A stretch of DNA of 64,000 nucleotides, taken from an uncultured Oceanospirillaceae bacterium. GTDB taxonomy: Bacteria > Pseudomonadota > Gammaproteobacteria > Pseudomonadales > Balneatricaceae. The stretch spans positions 56,272-120,271 of the forward strand of contig CAKZPE010000015.1 of the NCBI GenBank assembly GCA_937138495.1, written 5' to 3'. A program made the position numbers and the translations under genes. The notes beneath the pieces were generated by a model that was not told the DNA's origin, ran no database searches, and saw nothing but the letters and a program-made list of their open reading frames with translations. Positions 9,233 to 18,325 of this stretch are shown here, one piece after another; the first letter of the stretch is position 1; the number at the start of each line of letters is the position of its first letter.

Positions 9233-9784
9233 TTACGCCTGATAAGGGTCTGAATTATTCAGGTAGCGTAACATGTCGGTTTTTTGCGGATGCTCTGTCA
9301 GCCATTCTCTGAATGCCTGTAAGCGGCCGTAATCATCGCCGAACAGCTGTTCGTATTCAGTGCGAAAATGTTCCCGGGCCTGGTCCTTTCGGAGCCGGCG
9401 CTGCCATTCTTCGGTGAAGATATTGCTGAGCTTGTGCTGTATTTCCAGTTGCTTCAGCAATTGCCATTCACCGGAGTCCAGCCAGGCTTCATCGCAACTG
9501 CCGCACAGGTCAACACGGTTGTCGGTGTTGTTGCCTATGCGGAACTTGGTCATAAAGCCTGAACACTTAGGGCACACCAGTGCCTTGCCGTTTTCTGCGG
9601 CAGCGGTGTCTTCACTGATCTCGCAGAGCGGGATGTCGGCGCTGACTGAGTAGGTTTCAGCCCACTGCCGGTATGTCAGCAGTGGCAGTAACGCTCCCTC
9701 GCACTGGCGGCAGCCGTTAGCCGGCAGCTGTTCTTCCAGCTTGGTTGGCAGTAACGGCTGGTCGTTACAGGTTGGACATTTCAT
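9233..9784 (-). CDS. Zinc-ribbon protein (zf-TFIIB-like), 183 aa
   Basis: Two Cys pairs at the N-terminus (CPTCND and CRQCEG) and a second set in the middle (CPKCSGFM and LCGSCDEAWLDSGEW) form two zinc ribbons; the second one, with the WLDSGEW ending, is the zf-TFIIB pattern. The C-terminal ~80 residues are charged and helical with no membrane segment, so a cytoplasmic protein is expected. It is the last gene of a minus-strand run with flotillin, a YqiJ-like protein and a PspA-family protein, only 24 bp after the flotillin gene, so a role in that membrane-maintenance system is likely. Its precise job is not known. Confidence 0.75.
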   Translation of the reverse strand: MKCPTCNDQPLLPTKLEEQLPANGCRQCEGALLPLLTYRQWAETYSVSADIPLCEISEDTAAAENGKALVCPKCSGFMTKFRIGNNTDNRVDLCGSCDEAWLDSGEWQLLKQLEIQHKLSNIFTEEWQRRLRKDQAREHFRTEYEQLFGDDYGRLQAFREWLTEHPQKTDMLRYLNNSDPYQA

Positions 9785-9808
9785 CGTGTGCTTCCTTGTG
9801 ATGGCCGG

Positions 9809-11506
9809 TTAGCTTTCCATTACCTGCAGGTTTTTCAGTTCGGCCGAGATGCCCGCTTCTTCCATTAAACTGTCGATCAGCGGTGCGGCTACACGGTGCT
9901 GCAGGGCGCTGTCCACCAGTGCTTCCGGCAGGCTTTTGCCGGCAGAGTGAGTGGCGGTCGCATCGCCATTGGCAGTGGTTGTGTGTTTGTTGTTATTCAG
10001 GCCTTCCACACTGATGATTTTCATGCCGTCGATGTTTTCCAGTGGCTTCACGCTGGCACCGATAATATTAGGCAGGTTTTCATGCAGGCTCATCACTTTC
10101 TTCAGGGTGATTTGCGCTTCATTCAACTGGTTCATGGCGTCGTTCATCAGACGGGTACCTTCCGCATCGATACGGAAGCGTTCTTCGTCTGCCTGGGCCT
10201 TGATGCGAATGGCGGTCGCTTCTGCTTCTGCCGCAATGGTAACGGCTTCAGCGTCGTCCGCAGCCGCTTCTTTGCTGGCTTCTGCGGCAACCCGGATGGC
10301 GGTGGCCTGCTTTTCCGCTTCTTTCTGGGCTTCGATAATTTCGATACGCTTATCACGTTCTGCCCGTTCGACTTCCCGGGCGGTTTCTACCCCTTCTTCG
10401 GCCCGCACAGCTTCTGCCAGTGCGGTGTTTGCCTGTTCGTCGGCCAGTGACTTGGCTTTCGATTTTTCAGCAACGGCAATTTCCCGTTCCTGTTCTGCCA
10501 GCTCAAGGATTTTCAGACGCTCGATATCCTGTTCTTTAAGGATTTTCTCTTTTTCAATCTGACGGGTTTCAATGTCCCGCTGCTTATCGATTTCCTGAGC
10601 CTTCATCTGGCGTTCTGCAGAGATTCTGGCTTCCTGGATTTCCCGTTCAGAGATGATTTCTGCTGTTTGAGCTTCTTTATGCTGGTCGGCTTTACGCTGC
10701 GCGATAGAGGCCGCCTGTTCCGCTTCGCGGATTTCCAGCTCCCGTTGCTGTTCTAACTGGGCGTAACGCTTCTCCCGGTTGATTTCCAGCGTTTGCTTTT
10801 CGGTATCCAGGTTCTTTTGTTCGATTAAAACCTTGGTTTCCTGCTCAACGTCGTTGATTTCTTTCTTACGGCCTTCGATCTTGGCGGTCATCTTGGCCAG
10901 ACCTTCAGCATCGAAGACGTTGTCAGGGTTGAAGTATTCTTTCATCGTCTGGTCCAGACCTGTCAGGCTGACAGATTCCAGTTCCAGGCCGTTTTTCAGC
11001 AGGTCTTCACTCACCACTTCCTGCACCTGCTGTACGAACTGAGCGCGCTGTTCGTGCAGTTCGTCCATGTCCATCAGGGCGGCAACGGTCCGCAATGAGT
11101 CGACGAACTTACCTTCGATCATGTCTTTCAGAGCATCCGGATCCAGCGTTCTGCCACCCAGCGTTTGGGCTGCGTTTGCGATCGCGTCCTGATCGGGTTT
11201 AACCCGTAAATAAAACTCTGCTAACACGTCTGCACGCATGCGGTCTTTGGTAATCAGTGCGGCTTGCTGAGCGCGGGATACTTCCAGGCGCAGGGTGTTC
11301 ATGTTCACGGGGATTGCTTCGTGTAATACCGGGAACACCAGCGCGCCGCCGTTCATGATGACTTTTTGCCCGCCAAAGCCGGTTCGTACAAATGAAATTT
11401 CTTTACTGGAGCGCTTATAAAGGCGTGAAAAGATCATGCCTACAACCAGCAGTGCAATGAAGCACAGCCCCGCCAGTATCAGAGTACTTATTAAATTTTC
11501 AGACAT
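9809..11506 (-). CDS. yqiK: Flotillin-family membrane protein (YqiK-like)
   Basis: 565 residues, close to E. coli YqiK (about 550). One membrane anchor at residues 8-28 (LILAGLCFIALLVVGMIF), then an SPFH/prohibitin-type domain (SFVRTGFGGQKVIMNGGALVFPV and onwards), then a very long coiled coil of roughly 200 residues rich in Glu, Lys, Arg and Ala, and a more hydrophobic C-terminal part. Flotillins oligomerise on the inner membrane and organise fluid microdomains. It is preceded by 17 bp and a YqiJ-like gene, the standard partner; here the operon also includes a PspA-family gene, linking it to envelope stress. Confidence 0.92.
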   Translation of the reverse strand: MSENLISTLILAGLCFIALLVVGMIFSRLYKRSSKEISFVRTGFGGQKVIMNGGALVFPVLHEAIPVNMNTLRLEVSRAQQAALITKDRMRADVLAEFYLRVKPDQDAIANAAQTLGGRTLDPDALKDMIEGKFVDSLRTVAALMDMDELHEQRAQFVQQVQEVVSEDLLKNGLELESVSLTGLDQTMKEYFNPDNVFDAEGLAKMTAKIEGRKKEINDVEQETKVLIEQKNLDTEKQTLEINREKRYAQLEQQRELEIREAEQAASIAQRKADQHKEAQTAEIISEREIQEARISAERQMKAQEIDKQRDIETRQIEKEKILKEQDIERLKILELAEQEREIAVAEKSKAKSLADEQANTALAEAVRAEEGVETAREVERAERDKRIEIIEAQKEAEKQATAIRVAAEASKEAAADDAEAVTIAAEAEATAIRIKAQADEERFRIDAEGTRLMNDAMNQLNEAQITLKKVMSLHENLPNIIGASVKPLENIDGMKIISVEGLNNNKHTTTANGDATATHSAGKSLPEALVDSALQHRVAAPLIDSLMEEAGISAELKNLQVMES

Positions 11507-11523
11507 CCTGTAACTCCATTCCC

Positions 11524-12186
11524 TTATGAATCGGTTAGATTTTGATTGTGTGGTTTGATTGCATTGAATTTACTGCCGGCCTGACTGACCAGCAGGACTT
11601 CTTCGCCGGCACTGAAGGTTTCTGCTTCATTGTCCGGTTCGACACGAATGTAATGGGTGGTGCCGAACTTATCTGTCAGCCGGGCTTCGGCCGCCAGGCC
11701 TTTGCGGGCTTCACCGATAACGATGGTTGCCAGCGAACCGATAAAGGTGTCGGTGCTGACCGCTTCGGTTTCATCCTGCAGGCGCAGTTTGCTGAAGGCT
11801 TTGCCGCTCAGGCGTATGAACAGCACACTGCAGAACAGCGCTGCCGGGACTGACATTAAGCCGGGCAGGTAAATACCGGTTACTGACTGGCTGACGCCCT
11901 GAATGGCATAGCCGCTGACTCCGAAGCTGGTGAGCATCAGTATCAGCCATATCAGTGCCGGGACTTTACCAAGGTAGAACCAGCCTAAGAGTAAGCTCAG
12001 TGCCCCCGGTGTTGAGTTCATATCCACTTCGCTGACATCGATATCGACGTCCGGTAGCAGGTTATCCAGAAACTGTGAGATCCCTGCGCCGAGCACCATC
12101 GCGACGCCTTCAAAAATGGCGATGATTAACATCAGGGTGATCGCCCAGAGAAACGCACTGTTCTCGGCGGCAAATAGAAGCCCCAT
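11524..12186 (-). CDS. yqiJ: YqiJ/NfeD-like membrane protein with OB-fold tail
   Basis: 220 residues. Three or four hydrophobic segments in the first ~130 residues (AFLWAITLMLIIAIFEGVAM; ALSLLLGWFYLGKVPALIWL; LPGLMSVPAALFCSVLFI) are followed by a soluble C-terminal part of about 80 residues with the NfeD-type OB-fold look (GSLATIVIGEARKGLAAEAR, then AGEEVLLVSQAGSKFNAI). Such proteins occur next to flotillins almost universally, and are thought to act with them at the membrane. It lies 9 bp after the PspA-family gene and 17 bp before the flotillin gene, so cotranscription is very likely. Confidence 0.85.
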   Translation of the reverse strand: MGLLFAAENSAFLWAITLMLIIAIFEGVAMVLGAGISQFLDNLLPDVDIDVSEVDMNSTPGALSLLLGWFYLGKVPALIWLILMLTSFGVSGYAIQGVSQSVTGIYLPGLMSVPAALFCSVLFIRLSGKAFSKLRLQDETEAVSTDTFIGSLATIVIGEARKGLAAEARLTDKFGTTHYIRVEPDNEAETFSAGEEVLLVSQAGSKFNAIKPHNQNLTDS

Positions 12187-12195
12187 AGAATGTCC

Positions 12196-12858
12196 TTATT
12201 TTGCAGCTTTCAGTTGTTCCAGGCGTTCCTGAATACGGTTATTGCGGGCGAGTTCTTCCAGTTCTGCCAGTTTCGTCGCATCGGCGTTGTTTTGTCTGGC
12301 AGGGTTACCGGTTGCTTTCGTCATGACCCGGTCGAAGGTGGACTGGGCTTTTTCTACCCGCTGGCTGGCGGAGTTACCCGGCGTGTTACCTGTGCTGTTT
12401 GGCTGGTCAGCCGCTGTCTGGCTTTTAAGCAGGTCGCTGAGGCCTTGCTGCATTTCACGTTTCTTCGCCTGCAGCGCGGCAACATACTGGTTCAGTTCGG
12501 CAATCTTCTCTTTCTGATCTTCAATGCTGCGTTCCAGTACCGGAATTTGTGCTTCGATATCCATCTGCCGGGCAACGGCGGCTTCCGCCAGATCATCCCG
12601 TTCGGCCTGCAGTGCAACCTGAACCTGTTCGCTCAGCTGTTCGTGTTCTTCATTTTCACTGATCAGCTGTTTACTGGTCAGGTGTTTAGCTGCTTCCTGA
12701 CGGCCCAGTTCATGGCGGACTTCGCCAATTGCCTGATCGACTTCCCGGATTGCTTCTTCCAGAACGATGGCCGGCGCCATATTTTCGACGCTGTCGACCA
12801 GTGAGTTTGCGGAGGCGGAGACAATCCTGCCTATGCGTGAGAGCAGAGATTCGTTCAT
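12196..12858 (-). CDS. PspA/IM30-family protein
   Basis: 220 residues from ATG at 12858, chosen because it has AAGGAA six bases upstream; a longer frame to 12927 would overlap the previous gene. The protein is almost wholly helical coiled coil, beginning with an amphipathic helix (SLLSRIGRIVSASANSLVD) as in PspA, and including the family stretch VLEEAIREVDQAIGEVRHEL. PspA-type proteins bind stressed membrane through the first helix and polymerise into ESCRT-III-like scaffolds. Placement ahead of YqiJ and flotillin genes suggests a joint membrane-integrity operon. No PspF or PspBC gene is visible nearby, so control differs from the E. coli system. Confidence 0.85.
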   Translation of the reverse strand: MNESLLSRIGRIVSASANSLVDSVENMAPAIVLEEAIREVDQAIGEVRHELGRQEAAKHLTSKQLISENEEHEQLSEQVQVALQAERDDLAEAAVARQMDIEAQIPVLERSIEDQKEKIAELNQYVAALQAKKREMQQGLSDLLKSQTAADQPNSTGNTPGNSASQRVEKAQSTFDRVMTKATGNPARQNNADATKLAELEELARNNRIQERLEQLKAAK

Positions 12859-12868
12859 CGTAAGTTCC

Positions 12869-13372
12869 TTATACTGTTTTGATATGGGGGAGGGAGAGCA
12901 ATGTCTCCAGTGTTGGCAGCAGTGCACGTAAGTGTCGGACGGTAATGTCCGGGTCGTAACTCGGCCCTTTTTCTGTAATTGCCAGCCGCAGCAGGTTACT
13001 GAAGCAGCGGAATATCAGTTCGGTGAGATCCTGTTCCGTGTTTTTTAAGTCGGCAGTGCTCGGAGTGGTGTTTTGCGGTAGCGCGAGCATTAGCTGTGGC
13101 AGCGTAACCAGCACTGTTTGTAGCACTTCAGAATGGATGTTTTTGTCTTGTTCCAGGCTCTGAACCTGTTGCAGCAGTTCCTGCAGGTAATCGGCATAGC
13201 GGTTGTGCAGGGCTGTGTGGGTATTGCTGCTGTTATGGTGAAGGTGGGCCTGAACAATCAGTTCTCGGACCTTTTCACTGAGGGTGTTGGCATTCTGCCA
13301 ATCGGAGGTGGCCAGAAAATCATAATCTTCCTGAGATAATCTGACACTGACTGTATGGCTTTTTCCAGACAT
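12869..13372 (-). CDS. Ribbon-helix-helix-like small protein, first gene of PspA/flotillin operon
   Basis: 167 residues. The first ~45 (HTVSVRLSQEDYDFL, then LSEKVRELI) look like a ribbon-helix-helix DNA-binding or dimerisation unit, and the remainder is helical (LQELLQQVQSLEQDK and TEQDLTELIFRCFSNLLRLA). I do not recognise a named family. It ends 10 bp before the PspA-family start and is therefore the first gene of the membrane-stress operon; an autoregulator role is a reasonable inference, not something shown. No other DNA-binding protein is in the operon. Confidence 0.6.
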   Translation of the reverse strand: MSGKSHTVSVRLSQEDYDFLATSDWQNANTLSEKVRELIVQAHLHHNSSNTHTALHNRYADYLQELLQQVQSLEQDKNIHSEVLQTVLVTLPQLMLALPQNTTPSTADLKNTEQDLTELIFRCFSNLLRLAITEKGPSYDPDITVRHLRALLPTLETLLSLPHIKTV

Positions 13373-13515
13373 TGCGCGAGCTCTCCGTGCCGGCGTTTAC
13401 ATTTGTCATACAATGTAAGAACGATATCTTTGGCTGTCAATACAATTTTTCTGCCCCGGCAGAACGTTGCATGGCTATGTCACAGTGCAGAGAGGTATGC
13501 GTTGGGGAGGTAAGG

Positions 13516-14013
13516 TTAGGGGCCTTCTATTTTCCAGCCGGTACTTTTACCGACGACTTCTTCCAGCATGGCGATTTCACGGGACAGTTCCCGTGACAGG
13601 TTGATCATGAAGAGGCCGAAGTCGTTGGGAAAATCCACATGTAAATCAAAGAACTGTGTAGCGCTTACCTGTAAGACGATGCTGTCATCAAAGGCGATTT
13701 CGGTGCCGCTGTTGGGGATCATGGCGATCATGGAGTCAAAGCCGATCTGTTCGCCGGCGAGGAAGTGTCGGGTCAGCACATCATGGGTTTCGCAGTGCTT
13801 GTAAAAGGCGATATCACCTTGCAGTACAATGCTGAAACCGTCCACCGGAGACTCGTAAGGTTTGAGGATTTCTCCCTGTTCCAGCTGTACGCATACACCT
13901 TTGTGAACCATGTCGCGTACTATTTTGTCGGATAGCGCCCCAAAGCTGGCCAGCTCCCTGAAATAGGGGAGGCCAAACTGTTCCAGTAAAGACTCTGCCT
14001 GCAAGGTTTCCAT
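13516..14013 (-). CDS. Cyclic-nucleotide-binding-domain protein (Crp-like effector domain only)
   Basis: 165 residues forming a cNMP-binding beta-barrel: LEQGEILKPYESPVDGFSIVLQGDIAFYK, LAGEQIGFDSMIAM and the closing helix region. No helix-turn-helix follows, so it lacks the DNA-binding half of Crp/Fnr proteins. The classical phosphate-binding cassette (GExALL/RxA) is not well preserved, leaving ligand binding in doubt. It could act through a protein partner. It is on the same strand as, but 143 bp upstream of, the PspA/flotillin operon, so it may be a separate transcript. Confidence 0.65.
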   Translation of the reverse strand: METLQAESLLEQFGLPYFRELASFGALSDKIVRDMVHKGVCVQLEQGEILKPYESPVDGFSIVLQGDIAFYKHCETHDVLTRHFLAGEQIGFDSMIAMIPNSGTEIAFDDSIVLQVSATQFFDLHVDFPNDFGLFMINLSRELSREIAMLEEVVGKSTGWKIEGP

Positions 14014-14323
14014 TGGCTATACGGTTTAGCAGCGGCTGTTATTTCAAGTATATACACAGATAGGGAAAATGGTGTGCCGTAAATTTCTGAGTGGCTGCTA
14101 TCTAAACAAAGCGGTTGATGCTTTCCGGAAGAGAATTTATCAGAAGACAATAATAGCTATGCTCTTCAGGCAACACAGGCAAAAGGGTATTGGTAATTAA
14201 ATCATTCAGGCTGCACTGATAATTTCTGCTTGCAATTCAAACAAATCTGGGTAGTTTACTGGGCAGGTTTTTCACCGTCAGCAATGGATATTGCGATTAT
14301 TTATTAAGAAAAGGAATTCAGGA
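14014..14323. other. Gene-free interval between divergent genes
   Basis: 310 bases between the cNMP-domain gene (minus) and the TIR-like gene (plus). I see no credible reading frame. It must hold both promoters, but I could not pick out a clear box. Confidence 0.4.
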
Positions 14324-14917
14324 ATGAGCCAGCGACATAAAGTTTTCGTCAGCTATCACCGTGCCAATGATCAGGCATACAGCGACCGGTTTGAACAGTT
14401 GTTTACCGGTGATGATGAGATCGCTGTTTCCCGGTCTGTTCAGGTCGGTGATATCAACGGGTATGAAACGCCGGAATCTATACGCCAGATTATGCGTGAT
14501 GAATATCTGGGAGACACTGCCATTACCGTGGTGCTGATTGGCTCAGAGACATGGCAACGCAAACATGTGGACTGGCAGATCGGTGCATCTGTCCGGGAGA
14601 CGGAAGATACTCCCCGTTCTGGCCTGATCGGTATATTGCTACCCAGCTATCAGCCGCCTGCTCAGAGCCAGCTGCACACGGCTGCATACCGGAAAACAGC
14701 CAATAATCACCACCGCAAATACTTTGAGAAAACTGTCCCGCCCCGGCTGATGGATAATGTTAAATGCGGTTTTGCAAAGATTTATGAGTGGTCAGATGAT
14801 CCTGCTCAGGTTCAGAAATGGATTCATAAAGCGCTTCAGACACGCACAGAGGTTGAGCCGGATGATTCCTTTCCGGGTTTTATACACGACCGGGTTGGCA
14901 CTGAATGGCAGCGATAG
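14324..14917 (+). CDS. TIR-like domain protein (DUF1863/ThsB-like), orphan
   Basis: 197 residues from ATG at 14324 (AGGA just upstream). Residues 5-110 follow the TIR-like fold of the MTH538/DUF1863 family: HKVFVSYHRANDQ at strand A, AITVVLIGSETWQRKHVDWQIGASV at strand D/helix D and SGLIGILLPS afterwards. Related proteins include ThsB of the Thoeris anti-phage system. In those enzymes the conserved (W/Y)E(I/L) supplies the catalytic Glu; here the position reads DWQI with Gln85, so NAD-directed catalysis may be lost. The C-terminal ~85 residues are unassigned. No ThsA-like or other defence gene is adjacent. Confidence 0.75.
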   Translation: MSQRHKVFVSYHRANDQAYSDRFEQLFTGDDEIAVSRSVQVGDINGYETPESIRQIMRDEYLGDTAITVVLIGSETWQRKHVDWQIGASVRETEDTPRSGLIGILLPSYQPPAQSQLHTAAYRKTANNHHRKYFEKTVPPRLMDNVKCGFAKIYEWSDDPAQVQKWIHKALQTRTEVEPDDSFPGFIHDRVGTEWQR

Positions 14918-14935
14918 TGTGCCGGCAGATATAAA

Positions 14936-14961
14936 AAAGCCCTGAATCATCAGGGCTTTTT
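14936..14961. terminator. Bidirectional terminator between TIR gene and yicC
   Basis: AGCCCTGA (14938-14945), four-base loop, TCAGGGCT (14950-14957), flanked by A-run on the left and TTTT on the right. It sits between two convergent genes and can serve both. Confidence 0.85.
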
Positions 14962-14975
14962 AATGGGTTTAAACA

Positions 14976-15839
14976 TCACTCAATATTCTGAATCTGTTCG
15001 CGCATCTGTTCGATCAGTACTTTCAGTTCCACAGCGCTCTGGGTGGTGTCGCTGACGATGGATTTGGATGACAGGGTATTGGCTTCGCGATTAAGTTCCT
15101 GCATCAGGAAATCTAATCTGCGGCCGATCGGGCCTTTTTGTTTCAGTACCCGTTTTACTTCCTGGACGTGGGTGTTGAGGCGGTCCATTTCTTCGTCGAC
15201 GTCAGCTTTTTGGGCCAGAATGACCATTTCCTGTTCCAGGCGGGTTGGGTCCAGTTCGGCCTGCAGTTCATCCAGGCGGGCCTGAAGGTTTTCCCGTTGT
15301 GCGGTCAGGATACCCGGCAGTTTCGCCCGGACGTCGGTGACGATATTGGTAATGGCATCCAGCCGCTGGTCGATCAGGTTGGCCAGTTCAGCCCCTTCAC
15401 GGCCACGGCTTTCGATCAGTTCAGCCAGTGCTTTGCCAAACAGTTCCAGACCGGCTTTTTTCACCGCATCCATATCGAGCCTGGTGTCCTGCAGGACGCC
15501 GGGCCAGCGCAGTACTTCCAGCGGGTCGAGTGACTGGGCATTCGGGATGATATCGGCAACCTGTTGCGCAGCGGTGACCAGTTCACCGGCAAAGTCCTGA
15601 TTGACGGTCAGCGTTTGGGACTGGGCTTCCGGCACGAAGCGCAGGGTGCATTCAACCTTACCGCGGCTGAGGTTTTTACGTAGCTGTTCCCGCAACGGGC
15701 CTTCCAGTTCCCGCAGACTTTCTGGCAGACGCAGGTGCGGTTCCAGGTAGCGGTGGTTAACCGATCGCACTTCCCAGGTAAGGCTGCCCCAGCTTTGTTG
15801 AACTTCCTGACGGGCAAAAGCGGTCATACTACGTGTCAT
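14976..15839 (-). CDS. yicC: YicC/YloC-family endoribonuclease
   Basis: 287 residues, the same length as E. coli YicC. The start [12 protein letters not shown] and the end ([25 protein letters not shown]) match the family, as do the [18 protein letters not shown] and [22 protein letters not shown] blocks. Members are oligomeric endoribonucleases implicated in sRNA and mRNA turnover. It is divergent from rph with about 100 bp between starts, an arrangement common in proteobacteria where another RNA-processing enzyme lies next door. Confidence 0.93.
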   Translation of the reverse strand: MTRSMTAFARQEVQQSWGSLTWEVRSVNHRYLEPHLRLPESLRELEGPLREQLRKNLSRGKVECTLRFVPEAQSQTLTVNQDFAGELVTAAQQVADIIPNAQSLDPLEVLRWPGVLQDTRLDMDAVKKAGLELFGKALAELIESRGREGAELANLIDQRLDAITNIVTDVRAKLPGILTAQRENLQARLDELQAELDPTRLEQEMVILAQKADVDEEMDRLNTHVQEVKRVLKQKGPIGRRLDFLMQELNREANTLSSKSIVSDTTQSAVELKVLIEQMREQIQNIE

Positions 15840-15941
15840 ATTGTCTTTTCTCGATTAGAATTCACATTTCCAAGACATTCTATCAGCCCGATTGGCTCGG
15901 CTCTATGTCGAAGCGCAACTCCAAGCAGAGAATTAGTATTC

Positions 15942-16712
15942 ATGAGTTCTTCTATCTCCGATCAGTTACAAAACCTGGGTGTGGCGACGATTCGCCCAAG
16001 CAACCGCGAAGCGGATCAGATGCGCGAGGTGAAAATCACCCGCCAGTACACCATGCACGCCGAAGGTTCGGTGCTGGTGGAGTTTGGTAATACCAAGGTG
16101 ATTTGTACAGCGTCGGTTGAGCGCGGTGTGCCACGTTTTCTGCGCGGTTCCGGTTCGGGCTGGGTAACCGCTGAATACGGTATGTTGCCACGGGCAACCG
16201 GCAGCCGTTGTGGCCGTGAAGCGGCCCGGGGTAAGCAGGGTGGCCGTACCCTGGAGATTCAGCGTCTGATCGGCCGTTCTCTGCGTGCCTGTCTGAACCT
16301 GAATAAGCTGGGTGAAAATACCATTACCATCGACTGCGATGTGATTCAGGCAGATGGCGGTACCCGTACAGCATCGATCACCGGTGCGTATGTAGCACTG
16401 ATGGATGCCATTGCATACCTGAAAGCTGATAAGCACGGTGCAATGAAGGGCGATCCGGTGAAATATGCCATCGCGGCGGTTTCTGTGGGTATCTACAAAG
16501 GTGAACCGGTACTGGATCTGGATTATGCAGAAGATTCTGATGCAGAAACCGATATGAACGTTGTGATGACGGGTAAAGGTGGCTTTGTTGAAGTACAGGG
16601 CACTGCCGAAGGTGCACCGTATTCACGTGATGAGCTGAACGCGATGCTGGCGCTGGCAGAAAAAGGCATTACCGAAATTACGGCGATTCAGCAGGCTGCA
16701 CTGAAAAGCTAA
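15942..16712 (+). CDS. rph: Ribonuclease PH
   Basis: 256 residues from ATG at 15942; the frame is open further upstream but would overlap yicC. RNase PH trims the 3' tail of tRNA precursors using phosphate. Family blocks are clear: [86 protein letters not shown] and [20 protein letters not shown]. Relative to the E. coli protein there are about 17 additional residues before [14 protein letters not shown]; no internal Met allows a shorter start ahead of that block. A strong terminator follows. It is likely monocistronic. Confidence 0.95.
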   Translation: MSSSISDQLQNLGVATIRPSNREADQMREVKITRQYTMHAEGSVLVEFGNTKVICTASVERGVPRFLRGSGSGWVTAEYGMLPRATGSRCGREAARGKQGGRTLEIQRLIGRSLRACLNLNKLGENTITIDCDVIQADGGTRTASITGAYVALMDAIAYLKADKHGAMKGDPVKYAIAAVSVGIYKGEPVLDLDYAEDSDAETDMNVVMTGKGGFVEVQGTAEGAPYSRDELNAMLALAEKGITEITAIQQAALKS

Positions 16713-16732
16713 GTGTTAATACGAAACCATTT

Positions 16733-16767
16733 AAAAAGGCTGACGGTGTGAACCCTCAGCCTTTTTT
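16733..16767 (+). terminator. Rho-independent terminator of rph
   Basis: AAAAAGGCTGA (16733-16743) pairs with TCAGCCTTTTTT (from 16756), 12-base loop, long T run. Being symmetric (A-run/T-run) it may also stop the opposing nadV transcript. Confidence 0.85.
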
Positions 16768-16822
16768 GTGCCTGCCGTTTGGGCGTGTTGCATGTATTGT
16801 GAGACGGGTGTCGTGAGGCGTA

Positions 16823-18223
16823 TCAGCTGATTTCCTGCCGGGCCCGCTGGCGGATTTCATCAAAACCGAAGGTGTGCAGCATTTTACCGTTGCGGAAGAC
16901 CGGGGTGAGCAGGTTTTGCTGGTCTCCCAGATCGGTCTCGCGAAGGGTTTGCAGTTCACCGGTCTGACTGCGGATGACCGCTAAACGGCCTTTCTTGGAA
17001 CGTTTGCCGCTGTCGGTGACCGGGTCTTTATAAACGTCCTGCCACTTACCGGAAATTTTCACTGCTGAGGTTTTCATGGCGAAGTTGAGGGTGTCGCGGT
17101 TAACTTTCTGTAACAGTTCGCCGCCCATGCCGAAGGCAATGTTATCGGCGCTCAGGCCGCGCTGTTCCATCTCCGCCAGAATCGCCGAAATGCTCAGGCG
17201 GGAGATGCCGTCTCCCTGTATGACCCGCACACAGTCTGGCAGTACCCGGAAGCCTTTGCTGTTGGTGTGATAACCGAAAACTTTCATCAGGCGTTCCAGG
17301 GTTTCGCTGACCACACTGACGGGGTCGCCGCTGTCGGGACGTACCACCAGAGTGCCGCCACTGTTGGTGACGGCCGCGTGCAGTTCTTCTCCCCAGATGT
17401 GGTCAATGGCATGCCACAGGTCATATGAGTCGCTGACCACCGCCACCAGTTTGCCGGGGCCGGCAAAGGCATCCAGCATGTTCTGATAGGCAGCGGCTTC
17501 GTTCTCCCGCCCCCAGGCCGTAATGGTGCTGTGCTCCGCAGCAGGAATTGAGAAACCGGCCATATCGGCACCGTAGTAGCGGCGGGCAGCCAGCAGGCCG
17601 CTGATGGTGTCTGTGCCCATGAAGTTCACCAGGTGGGCGACCCCGCCGATGGCGGCGGATTCTTCACTGCTGGCCCCGCGGGCACCGAAGTCGTGGAGTT
17701 TAAAGTCCAGGCCGTCACAGGTGTCGGCGGTTTTCATCAGGGCATGCTGAATAGTCTGGCGGCAGTGCCACGAAAGGGTGGCAACCGTGGTGGGATACCA
17801 TACAGCCCGTAGCAGGGCGGTTTCGATGTAGCTGGTCAGCCAGGCGCACGCAGGGTCTGTATTCACCACCTGAACCAGTGCGGTTTGGGTGGGCACTACC
17901 GAGCCTTCCGGCAGCGCCTGAATTTCCAGTGGCAGGTAGCCGTTATGTGTCTCGAGAATATATTGCCAGCCAGCTTCGTTAAACGGCAGCCCGTGGGCTT
18001 CAATAATGGCTTTGGCTTCAGCGATATCCGGGGCGGTAATGGGGGTGCTCAGATATTGCTGCAGGAACATTTGCAGACCAAAGAAAACCGTTTGCGCGTA
18101 TTCCCCGCCGCGGGCTTCTATATAGCTGGAGACCAGAGTCGTTTCCGGCGGGTATTGACGGAAATGGGAGGCCTTGTAGGAGTCAGCATTAAGAATGATG
18201 TTAGCCGGGTTTAGGTCTGTCAT
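16823..18223 (-). CDS. nadV: Nicotinamide phosphoribosyltransferase
   Basis: 466 residues, typical for bacterial NadV/NAMPT. It joins nicotinamide and PRPP to give NMN, a one-step salvage route to NAD. Evidence: ILNADSYKASHFRQYPP at the N-terminus, KLHDFGARGASSEESAAIGG, FSIPAAEHSTITAWG with the phosphorylatable active-site His, TLVVRPDSGDP and FGMGGELLQKVNRDTLNFA. The DFGARG and EHSTITAWG blocks separate it from nicotinate phosphoribosyltransferases. A glycosylase gene lies upstream on the same strand (103 bp), probably a separate unit. Confidence 0.93.
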   Translation of the reverse strand: MTDLNPANIILNADSYKASHFRQYPPETTLVSSYIEARGGEYAQTVFFGLQMFLQQYLSTPITAPDIAEAKAIIEAHGLPFNEAGWQYILETHNGYLPLEIQALPEGSVVPTQTALVQVVNTDPACAWLTSYIETALLRAVWYPTTVATLSWHCRQTIQHALMKTADTCDGLDFKLHDFGARGASSEESAAIGGVAHLVNFMGTDTISGLLAARRYYGADMAGFSIPAAEHSTITAWGRENEAAAYQNMLDAFAGPGKLVAVVSDSYDLWHAIDHIWGEELHAAVTNSGGTLVVRPDSGDPVSVVSETLERLMKVFGYHTNSKGFRVLPDCVRVIQGDGISRLSISAILAEMEQRGLSADNIAFGMGGELLQKVNRDTLNFAMKTSAVKISGKWQDVYKDPVTDSGKRSKKGRLAVIRSQTGELQTLRETDLGDQQNLLTPVFRNGKMLHTFGFDEIRQRARQEIS

Positions 18224-18325
18224 GGGGTGTCTCGCGAACCTGTTTATTGTGCATGCCGGGGTATATTAAGAGAGAGCGGCCGTGCCGTCACGCGAAGTTT
18301 AAACAGGTGAGGGCACGGGGGATTT

